A stretch of DNA of 64,000 bases, from the NCBI GenBank assembly GCA_938049335.1, contig CALIYX010000009.1:124001-188000 (forward strand). The letters are read 5' to 3'. Below are positions 34,043-41,739 of this stretch, piece by piece (the stretch's first letter is position 1; each line of letters opens with the position of its first letter). This DNA comes from an uncultured Clostridia bacterium (GTDB lineage: Bacteria; Bacillota; Clostridia; Peptostreptococcales; Anaerovoracaceae). The position numbers were made by a program, and so were the translations under genes. The notes under the pieces are model-generated. The model was not told where the DNA came from. It did not search any database and saw only the letters and a list, made by a program, of their open reading frames with translations.

Positions 34043-35290
34043 TTAGCTTTCTTTTATTTGAACTAGCAGATCCCCTTCGGCATCCTCTAGCATGGTATTT
34101 GCAATAATTACCTGCTCCATCTCAGAAGGTATCAGGTGATCTTTATGGATTGACCTTATCACCTTGCCACCCTTGCTGATTTCTATTGTAACATCTGTCA
34201 AAGGCTTTCTAACCCTGAAATAAAGAGTTACAGTCTTAGGCAAGTTTTCCTTATGCAGCTTTGCTGGAACCACGTAGCCGATGAGGTTTCCCGCTTTGAC
34301 ACTGCTGTAATCACCGCCCGAACCGTTTAGGTATCTGAGTGCACCTAGCGCAGCTTCTCCTGCCTGCTTTGTTACAAAGTCTGCTAGGTCGTGAACGTGA
34401 AGTCCGTTTCCGCATGCGAAGATTCCTGGCACTGACGTCATGTAGTTTTCGTCTACTATAGGGCCGCGAGTGCTCATGTCCATGTCTACTCCAGCTTCCT
34501 CAGCAAGGCTGTTTTCTGGAATCAGTCCTACGCTTAGCAGAAGTGTATCTACATCAAAATACATCTCGCTTCCTGGTATAGGGTTTCTATTTTCGTCCAC
34601 CTTTGCTAGTTCAATTTTTTCTAGTCTATCTTCGCCGTAAACATTTGTTACTGTATGTGAGAGATATAGCGGAATCCCAAAGTCATCGAGGCACTGCTTC
34701 ATATTTCTTGGAAGCCCATTGCTGTAAGGCATGAGTTCGGCTACGCCTAAAACCTTTGCTCCCTCAAGGCTCATTCTTCTTGCCATGATGAGCCCTATAT
34801 CACCTGAGCCTAGGATGAACACGCTCTTTCCTACCATGTAGCCGTCTATGTTTAGATATCTCTGAGCCTGACCTGCTGTGTAGACTCCTGTCGGACGTTC
34901 ACCGGAAATAGCTAGAGCACCTCGGCTTCTCTCGTAGCAGCCTACAGATAGAATGATGATGTCTGCCTGTAGCTTTTGATATCCCTCTTCTTGGTTTACA
35001 TACTCGATAATTCTATCGCTACTCATGTGAGTTACCATGGTGTTCAGTTTGACTTCGACACCGGCTTCAACTACCTGATCTTCGTATCTTTCTGCAAAAC
35101 TTGGCCCGCTGAGCTGTTCCTTAAAGGTTGTTAGACCAAAGCCATTATGTATGCACTGGTTGAGAACACCGCCGAGCTCTGCATCTTTTTCGATGAGAAC
35201 TACATCCTTGAGACCTTCCTGCTTTAGTTTTGCTGCCGCAGCTAATCCTCCGCAGCCTCCACCTATAACTACTGCCTGACACTGTCTCAT
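34043..35290 (-). CDS. FAD/NAD-dependent oxidoreductase of the glp complex
   Basis: A 415 aa flavoprotein with an N-terminal FAD-binding Rossmann motif (VVIGGGCGGLAAAAKL, 7-22), a central NAD-binding motif (VFILGSGDIGLIMARRM) and the IFACGNGLHVHDLAD FAD-contact motif. It belongs to the pyridine nucleotide-disulphide family without an active-site CxxC. Position directly after glpA (one base gap) and before DUF1667 identifies it as the electron-transfer subunit of a three-part glycerol-3-phosphate dehydrogenase, in the place taken by GlpB elsewhere. Confidence 0.82.
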   Translation of the reverse strand: MRQCQAVVIGGGCGGLAAAAKLKQEGLKDVVLIEKDAELGGVLNQCIHNGFGLTTFKEQLSGPSFAERYEDQVVEAGVEVKLNTMVTHMSSDRIIEYVNQEEGYQKLQADIIILSVGCYERSRGALAISGERPTGVYTAGQAQRYLNIDGYMVGKSVFILGSGDIGLIMARRMSLEGAKVLGVAELMPYSNGLPRNMKQCLDDFGIPLYLSHTVTNVYGEDRLEKIELAKVDENRNPIPGSEMYFDVDTLLLSVGLIPENSLAEEAGVDMDMSTRGPIVDENYMTSVPGIFACGNGLHVHDLADFVTKQAGEAALGALRYLNGSGGDYSSVKAGNLIGYVVPAKLHKENLPKTVTLYFRVRKPLTDVTIEISKGGKVIRSIHKDHLIPSEMEQVIIANTMLEDAEGDLLVQIKES

Positions 35291-35291
35291 A

Positions 35292-36722
35292 CTAGCGATT
35301 CTCCCTTCCTAATATCTTTGATTTCTTTCTGTCAAGCACGACATCAACTGGCGAGCAGTTTAGCTCTCGTGCTAAGATTTCAACGACCTTAGGTTCGCAG
35401 AATCCTCCTTGGCATTTACCCATTCCTGGGCGAACGCGCTTCTTTACACCTTTGACGCTACGCGCACCGCATACCGCATTTATAGCTGCAACGATTTCTC
35501 CCTCTGAAATCTGCTCGCAGCGACAGACTATATTTCCATACTGTGGGTTTTCTTTGATGACAGCATTCTTCTCTTCATCTGTGAGCTTTGCCATCACGAT
35601 ATCGCCCTTTCTAGTCATGACTGCATCAGGGTTTGGCACAAGCTCTAGTCTGTCTTTGATGTACTCTTCGATTACATACTCTGTAATTCCAGGCGAGCTT
35701 GCAAGCCCTGGTGACTCTATTGATGCAATATTTATGAAATTAGGATTATCCTCCCCTAGTGGCTCTATGATGAAGTCCTTTGATGTTGAGCTTGGTCTTG
35801 CGCCAGCAAATGTACGAATCGCCTTGTTTAGGGGAACTTCCTTTAGAATTCTAAAAATGTTGTCCTTTATATACTTTATTCCGTCATCGCTTGTCGCTAT
35901 GCTCGCCTCGTCTATAGGCTCGCTGTTAGGACCGATCAAAGTGTTTCCGTAGACTGTAGGCACAGCAAGTACGCCCTTTCCCTTCTCTGTCGGAACTGGG
36001 AAAATAACATTATCTACGATGTGCACATTCTTTTCTATGACAAAGTATTCTCCGCGTCTTGGCTTAATCTGAAAACCTACATTTTCTGTGATCATCTTGC
36101 AAATTTCTTCTGCACCAGTACCCGAGGCATTGACAACTAGTTTTGTACTAAATTCCTTGTCTCCTGCTTTGACAGTATAGCCGTATTCTGATTTTGATAT
36201 GCTCTTAACCTCGTGGTTTAGGAAAAGCTCTACGCCATTTCCGATTGCAACCTGCATGCATGCGATTGCAACTTCCCATGGGTAGATTACTGCTGTCGTC
36301 GGAAAGGAAAGCACCTTCGTTATGTTATCAACTAGGTTCGGCTCGCGAAGCCTTGCCTCATCACCTGTCAAAAACTCATGTGGTATATCCCTGCTCAAAG
36401 CCCTTCCTGCAAGGACATCAAGTTGCTTTTCCTCGTCGCTGCTACAAGCAACAACATAGGCACCCGTTGTTTTGATAAGGCAGTTTAGATCCTCACAAAG
36501 CTTAGGGTACATACGCGCGCCCCTAACATTTAGCTTTGCCTTTAGCGTTCCGTCCTCTGGATCATAGCCTGTATGAACTATCGCAGAATTTGCCATAGTC
36601 GCTCCATTGGCCACGTCGTTTTCCTTGTCGACCACTGCTATCTTAAGCTTGTAGCGAGAAAGCTCTCTAGCCAGCATGGTGCCGCTAATTCCCGCGCCAA
36701 TTATCAAAATATCAAAATTCAT
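35292..36722 (-). CDS. glpA: Glycerol-3-phosphate dehydrogenase with BFD-like [2Fe-2S] domain
   Basis: A 476 aa FAD-dependent dehydrogenase that oxidises glycerol-3-phosphate to dihydroxyacetone phosphate. FAD motif ILIIGAGISGTMLAREL at 4-20. The C-terminal domain (about 400-455) has CRC, then later a cysteine, and KCQGGFC, the BFD-like cluster ligands. No glycerol kinase is nearby. The gene follows the amidase by only 19 bases, with no clear promoter between them. Confidence 0.85.
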   Translation of the reverse strand: MNFDILIIGAGISGTMLARELSRYKLKIAVVDKENDVANGATMANSAIVHTGYDPEDGTLKAKLNVRGARMYPKLCEDLNCLIKTTGAYVVACSSDEEKQLDVLAGRALSRDIPHEFLTGDEARLREPNLVDNITKVLSFPTTAVIYPWEVAIACMQVAIGNGVELFLNHEVKSISKSEYGYTVKAGDKEFSTKLVVNASGTGAEEICKMITENVGFQIKPRRGEYFVIEKNVHIVDNVIFPVPTEKGKGVLAVPTVYGNTLIGPNSEPIDEASIATSDDGIKYIKDNIFRILKEVPLNKAIRTFAGARPSSTSKDFIIEPLGEDNPNFINIASIESPGLASSPGITEYVIEEYIKDRLELVPNPDAVMTRKGDIVMAKLTDEEKNAVIKENPQYGNIVCRCEQISEGEIVAAINAVCGARSVKGVKKRVRPGMGKCQGGFCEPKVVEILARELNCSPVDVVLDRKKSKILGRENR

Positions 36723-36741
36723 TTTTCCTCCGAATTATTAC

Positions 36742-38079
36742 TTATTTATAGTAGCTTTCTGCAAGCTGTGTTAGTTCTGCAAACCTTGTATAGTATTTGC
36801 CTGGGCAAGCTGTTGGAACTATATCTCTATGACCGATTATAGGCTTCTTTCCGTACATCTTCCAAAGATTTGCTATCAGTCTAGCCGTTGTATCAAAGTC
36901 ACCATCTGTCATTTCAGGTCTGCACTCGATTCCTATGGTTCTTAGGTTGTAGTTCCAGTTTCCTGCATGCCAAGCTGTATCGTTTGGATTTACTATGCAC
37001 TCAACTCTGCCGCCCTGCACAACATAGTGAGCTGAAGAATCTCCATTCATTCTGCAAAGCCAGCAAACTACTCCTGAGAAAGACTGTCCCTCATGTCCCC
37101 AGTGATGAATTACTATATAGTCTATTGGTTTTTCTGCTCTTCCGATGTTATAGTTAGGGCTCTGCCTTATGCCAAAGTCTATTCCATCAAAGTTAATATC
37201 GTCTCTAACTGCCCCGTCAGGTCCAACAAAGTACTTTGTTGCTCCAAAATGAAGGAACTGGTTTGTGTAAATCTCGCCATCTTCATTAGAGAAATACCTC
37301 TTGCCATTTTGCTCTATCCACTGCGCTTTTCTGATAAACTCTCCAGTTTCATCAGCATTATAGCTGTGATTGTTTGGCGCTTTGAAAACTCCAGTCATGG
37401 CTGCTCCATCTTTACCCATATAGTATCTATGATAGCCAAATTTAATAAACTGGTTTACGTAGAGAACGCCCTCGGCATTAGAATAATAGTACTTTCCACC
37501 CTTCTCTATCCACTGAGCTTTTCTCTGTATTTCTCCTGTATCACTAGCGTTATAGTAGCTTCCGTCCTTACCTATAAATATGCCCTTTTGGATTGCGCCT
37601 TCTTTGTCAACGGAATACTTCTCGCCGTCATGTGATACGAACTGTTCTTTATAGATTTTACCATCTTCGTTAGATAGGTAACTATTTCCATTCTTCTCTA
37701 TCCTTTGATCATTCCTTACAATCTCGCCATTGTTATTTGCATTATAGATCTCGCCATCTCCGGCTTTGAAGATATCCTCGCCTGCAGCACCGTCAGCATC
37801 TAAATAATATCTATATGGACCAAATGACACAAACTGGTTCTTATATATTTCGCCAGTTTCACTCGTCAGATATTTTTTGCCATCCTGCTCTATCCACTGC
37901 GCTTTATTTGCTACAAGTTCATCTGTACCGGCCCTATATATGCAAACATCATTTGTAACGTAAAGCTCTGCTCCTAGTGCCTGTTGATTGTTTTCATCTG
38001 CATAAGCATACATTACGCCAAATACTAGCACTATGCACAAAGCAAGACCAATTCTTAATTTCAATCTCATAATATTCAC
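36742..38079 (-). CDS. Secreted N-acetylmuramoyl-L-alanine amidase with wall-binding repeats
   Basis: A 445 aa exported hydrolase. Signal peptide about 1-28 (ending VMYAYA). Then four repeats of about 64 residues from about 58 to 295, each with an (A)QWIE..GK.Y.S...GEIY.NQF core and aromatic-rich hairpins, related to choline- or wall-binding repeats. The C-terminal amidase_2 domain (about 305-440) has the zinc ligands in VIHHWG, WHAGNWN and GHRDIVPTACPGKYY. It likely cleaves the stem peptide from glycan strands. The gene sits at the end of the polysaccharide locus and just upstream of glpA. Confidence 0.88.
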   Translation of the reverse strand: MNIMRLKLRIGLALCIVLVFGVMYAYADENNQQALGAELYVTNDVCIYRAGTDELVANKAQWIEQDGKKYLTSETGEIYKNQFVSFGPYRYYLDADGAAGEDIFKAGDGEIYNANNNGEIVRNDQRIEKNGNSYLSNEDGKIYKEQFVSHDGEKYSVDKEGAIQKGIFIGKDGSYYNASDTGEIQRKAQWIEKGGKYYYSNAEGVLYVNQFIKFGYHRYYMGKDGAAMTGVFKAPNNHSYNADETGEFIRKAQWIEQNGKRYFSNEDGEIYTNQFLHFGATKYFVGPDGAVRDDINFDGIDFGIRQSPNYNIGRAEKPIDYIVIHHWGHEGQSFSGVVCWLCRMNGDSSAHYVVQGGRVECIVNPNDTAWHAGNWNYNLRTIGIECRPEMTDGDFDTTARLIANLWKMYGKKPIIGHRDIVPTACPGKYYTRFAELTQLAESYYK

Positions 38080-38104
38080 CCCTAAGCAAATTTAACATAG
38101 AAAC

Positions 38105-38134
38105 GGGAAGACGAAACTTCATTAACGTCTTCCC
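38105..38134 (-). terminator. Terminator at the end of the polysaccharide operon
   Basis: GGGAAGACG (38105-38113) and CGTCTTCCC (38126-38134), a perfect 9 bp stem with a 12 base loop, 24 bases after the wecB stop. The T run on the minus strand is short. Confidence 0.65.
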
Positions 38135-38157
38135 TTTGATGTACAATTAATCAGGTC

Positions 38158-39249
38158 TCAAAGTTTCTCTGATAGTATATCGCAAATTCTTTTTGATGCG
38201 TTTCCATCACCATATGGATTTACCGCCTTGCTCATCTTATCATATTCTTCAGGCTCATTGATGAGCTTCATCATTTCTTTATATATATTATCTCCGTCGA
38301 GCCCAATGAGCTTTGTGCTACCTGCTTCTACACCTTCTGGTCTTTCAGTAGTATTTCTCATAACAAGCACAGGCTTTCCTAGCGAAGGAGCTTCCTCCTG
38401 TATTCCACCTGAGTCTGTGATGACAAAGAAGCATTTTTTGATGAAATTATGGAAATCTATCACATTTAAAGGCTCTATCAGCTTTATTCTAGGGTGATTT
38501 TCAAAAACCTCATAAGCAGCTTCTCTTACTGCGGGATTCAAATGAATCGGATATACCACATAGAGATCAGGAACCTCGTTTACCACCTTTAGAATTGCTC
38601 TAAAAGCATTCTTCATCGAGTCGCCCAGGTTTTCCCTTCTGTGCATAGTTAGCAAAATCATTCTGCCTTCATCTGAGATATATTCGTTTGTGTAGTTTTC
38701 CTTTACTGTTGTTTTTAGCGAATCAATAACGGTGTTTCCCGTTATGAATATGCTTTCGTCCCTTTTGCTCTCTTTTAGTAGATTTTGCCTTGCTGTCTCT
38801 GTAGGTGCAAAGTGAAAATCTGCAACTGAGCCTATGGCCTGCCTATTGAATTCCTCTGGGTAAGGTGAGTATTTGTTATATGTCCTAAGCCCTGCTTCGA
38901 CATGTCCCACTGGAATCTTCAAATAAAATGCAGCAAGTGCCGCAGCAAAACTTGTCGTTGTATCTCCATGAACCAAGACAATATCTGGCTTTTCTCTCTT
39001 GAGTACGCTCTTAATTCTCTCTAGGACTAGGCCTGTGACATCAAAGAGATCTTGGTTTTGCTTCATTATTTCAAGATTGAAATTCTCTTTTACATCAAAG
39101 CATTCAAGCACCTGCTCCAGCATTTCTTTGTGCTGTCCAGTGACAAGAACAAACACTTCAAAATCATCTCTATTTTGTAGTTCCTTTATGAGTGGACACA
39201 TTTTTATAGCTTCTGGTCTTGTACCAAAAACCACCACTACTTTTTTCAT
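38158..39249 (-). CDS. wecB: UDP-N-acetylglucosamine 2-epimerase (non-hydrolysing)
   Basis: A 363 aa cytoplasmic epimerase of the WecB/MnaA/WbpI family. It makes UDP-ManNAc from UDP-GlcNAc, or acts on the 2,3-diacetamido uronic acid form in the ManNAc3NAcA route. VFGTRPEAIKMCPLI (8-22), HVEAGLRT and TDSGGIQEEAPSLGKPVLV are family signatures. The frame is open to 39354; the ATG at 39247-39249 after AAGGAGG gives the right length. Last gene of the locus, next to wecC. Confidence 0.92.
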   Translation of the reverse strand: MKKVVVVFGTRPEAIKMCPLIKELQNRDDFEVFVLVTGQHKEMLEQVLECFDVKENFNLEIMKQNQDLFDVTGLVLERIKSVLKREKPDIVLVHGDTTTSFAAALAAFYLKIPVGHVEAGLRTYNKYSPYPEEFNRQAIGSVADFHFAPTETARQNLLKESKRDESIFITGNTVIDSLKTTVKENYTNEYISDEGRMILLTMHRRENLGDSMKNAFRAILKVVNEVPDLYVVYPIHLNPAVREAAYEVFENHPRIKLIEPLNVIDFHNFIKKCFFVITDSGGIQEEAPSLGKPVLVMRNTTERPEGVEAGSTKLIGLDGDNIYKEMMKLINEPEEYDKMSKAVNPYGDGNASKRICDILSEKL

Positions 39250-39301
39250 TCCTGCCTCCTTAAGCATTGTACACTTGCTGGGTTTATTATCTGCAATCAG
39301 C

Positions 39302-40528
39302 TTACAGTGACTCGAATCCCCATTTATTATTCTTATCGATATTTCTAGTATCAAGAACCAGTTTGCCCTTGAGTAGATCTAGATTCTGTATTATCTCATC
39401 ATGAGCAACCATTATTATTACAAAATCAACATCTGCAAGGAATTTATCTAGATTATGGTACTGATTATCAACTATATCATTTTTGACCATAGGGTCATAA
39501 ACCTTTAGCGGGCTTGCTAGATTCTCCTTTTGGTATTCGAGCATCTGCATTGTCGGAGAGTTTCTCACATCATCTACGTTTTCTTTATATGTGAGTCCGT
39601 AAATTCCCACTCTAGTAAAATCCTTTAGACCATTTTTCTTCATTATGTCATAAGCGCGTTTTAGAACGTACTCAGGCATGGAATCATTTATCTTACGTGC
39701 CTTGTAAATCAGTTCTGTCAAAAGTGGATATTCTCCGACTAAAAACCAAGGATCTACAGATATGCAATGCCCACCGACACCCGGTCCTGGCGAAAGTATG
39801 TTTACCCTAGGGTGCATGTTCGATATCCTAATCACTTCGTTAACATCTACCCCGCCTTGTCTACAGATCTTTGCTAGCTCGTTTGCAAAAGCTATGTTTA
39901 CATCTCTAAAGGTATTCTCAACTACCTTCGTCATCTCTGCCGTCTTAATATCGGTTAAATTGATTTCGTTCTTACAAAAGCTCTTGTAAACTTCCTTTAC
40001 TCTTAGGGCTATTTCTTCGCTATCAGCTCCTACAGTTCTAGCGTTATTTTCGATTTCATATATTATGTTTCCTGGCATAACCCTCTCAGGAGCATGTGCT
40101 AGGTTTATTTTCTTACCTGTTTTAGCAATATAATCTTCAATTATCGGTCTAACATATTTGTCTATTGCACCCGGTGTAACAGTCGACTCTAAAACGATGA
40201 TTGCATCATCTTCGGCAAATTCAAGCACGGATTTTGTTGCGTCCTCTACATATTTGCAATCGAGCTTCTTTGATACTGAATCATATGGTGTCGGTACGGT
40301 AATTATATAAAATGATGACTCAACAGGATGTGTCTTGAACTCTATTTCATTTTCAAGTGCCTTCTCTAAGAGCTCGGTCATGCCGGGTTCTTCAAATGTC
40401 ACCTTTTTTTCACGCAGACTATCTATAATATCGCTCTTCACATCTGTACCGACAACTTGCTTCCCAGATTTAGCCAGTATCAGCGCAGTTGGAAGACCTA
40501 TATATCCTAGCCCTATTACATTGATCAT
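39302..40528 (-). CDS. wecC: UDP-N-acetyl-D-mannosamine dehydrogenase
   Basis: A 408 aa NAD-dependent UDP-sugar 6-dehydrogenase. N-terminal MINVIGLGYIGLPTALILAKSG and central GPGVGGHCISVDPWFL with the catalytic cysteine fit the WecC subgroup; pairing with wecB suggests UDP-ManNAcA as product. It differs clearly from the second dehydrogenase at 57456-58778. AAAAGGAG precedes the ATG. Confidence 0.88.
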   Translation of the reverse strand: MINVIGLGYIGLPTALILAKSGKQVVGTDVKSDIIDSLREKKVTFEEPGMTELLEKALENEIEFKTHPVESSFYIITVPTPYDSVSKKLDCKYVEDATKSVLEFAEDDAIIVLESTVTPGAIDKYVRPIIEDYIAKTGKKINLAHAPERVMPGNIIYEIENNARTVGADSEEIALRVKEVYKSFCKNEINLTDIKTAEMTKVVENTFRDVNIAFANELAKICRQGGVDVNEVIRISNMHPRVNILSPGPGVGGHCISVDPWFLVGEYPLLTELIYKARKINDSMPEYVLKRAYDIMKKNGLKDFTRVGIYGLTYKENVDDVRNSPTMQMLEYQKENLASPLKVYDPMVKNDIVDNQYHNLDKFLADVDFVIIMVAHDEIIQNLDLLKGKLVLDTRNIDKNNKWGFESL

Positions 40529-40574
40529 GCTTGTACTCCTTTTGTAAAATACCCCTCAAAAATATCGTAATTCC

Positions 40575-41705
40575 TTAGAATAGTTTCTTAATCATTGACA
40601 AAAGTCTATTATTATATGCCTCAAAGGAAAACTCACTCTGCATGTTCAAAGAGTTCTCTCTAATGGCATTGTAAAATTCCTTATCGTCTCTTAGCTTCAG
40701 TATAGCTTCGCGCATCTCATCTACTGAGAGGTGATCTACGGCAAGCCCTATATTCCACTCTTTAACAAGCTCAGACAAGTATGTGTTCTTCGCTACAATG
40801 ATTGGCATACTAGCAAAGATTGATTCGTATAGCTTGTTTGGAAGAGCTATCCTTACATTCTCCATCGATGCGTCATAAACAGAAAAAATACAGTCACATT
40901 TAGAATATAGCTCTGCAATTTCATCATCGTAGAAAAACTTACCACGGTATTCAATGAAGTCTTTTTTCTCTGCAAGCTCCTTGAAATAACTTCCGTTCTC
41001 AAAGCCTGCCATGAGAAGCTTAACCCCAGTTCCATCAAGAGCCTCAGTAAGTCTCTTAAGCTCATTTATATAACGGATTCCTCCAATATATCCAACGGTG
41101 AACGGTCTTCCCTCATTTTTCTTCCTAAGCTCTGCATAATTATTGAACAATCTACCATCTGGCATGTTTGGCATGAATATTATTTTTTCCATATCAAAAT
41201 GCCCTTCAAAGTGACCCAAAAAGCTTCTACTTGTAACAACAATTAAATCAACAAGTCTCAGCATATGAAGCTCCCTGCGTTTCAGATACTTAGACAGTAA
41301 ATTGATAGGAAAACTCTTTTTCTCATCTGTGAGATAGTAATGTATATCTGGTACTTCGTAGATGATTTTAACATCAGCGTCTAGTTTGTTCTTGTACCTA
41401 TATGCTATCACAAGGGTATCGTAGCTTTGCACATGGATAACCCTTGGCTTCAATTCCTTAATCAAAGCGAGTGCCTGCTTTATGAATTTCAGCGTTGGAA
41501 CTATACGCTTCATAGGATTTGTTCTATTTGCAGATATATCTATCCTGTTAACAGATACGTAGTCTCTACGAAGCTCAAGTCCTGCCTCACCATCCTTGTC
41601 CCAGTAAATCGTATGTATGTCAAAGCTGTCCTTTAGCAAATCCATACGCTTTACTAGTCTTGGAGGAAATGTGGAATTTATTAAAAATAAATATTTATCT
41701 CTCAT
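40575..41705 (-). CDS. Glycosyltransferase, family 4-like
   Basis: A 376 aa GT-B fold enzyme that would add a sugar to the lipid-linked repeat unit at the membrane. FTVGYIGGIRYINEL starts the C-terminal nucleotide-binding domain, and ALPNKLYESIFASMPIIVAKN carries the conserved E-x7-E-like region of GT4. Donor and acceptor cannot be read from the sequence. Confidence 0.82.
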   Translation of the reverse strand: MRDKYLFLINSTFPPRLVKRMDLLKDSFDIHTIYWDKDGEAGLELRRDYVSVNRIDISANRTNPMKRIVPTLKFIKQALALIKELKPRVIHVQSYDTLVIAYRYKNKLDADVKIIYEVPDIHYYLTDEKKSFPINLLSKYLKRRELHMLRLVDLIVVTSRSFLGHFEGHFDMEKIIFMPNMPDGRLFNNYAELRKKNEGRPFTVGYIGGIRYINELKRLTEALDGTGVKLLMAGFENGSYFKELAEKKDFIEYRGKFFYDDEIAELYSKCDCIFSVYDASMENVRIALPNKLYESIFASMPIIVAKNTYLSELVKEWNIGLAVDHLSVDEMREAILKLRDDKEFYNAIRENSLNMQSEFSFEAYNNRLLSMIKKLF

Positions 41706-41739
41706 AGTCTTTTAAATTCACCCACTACTTACATAGTTT

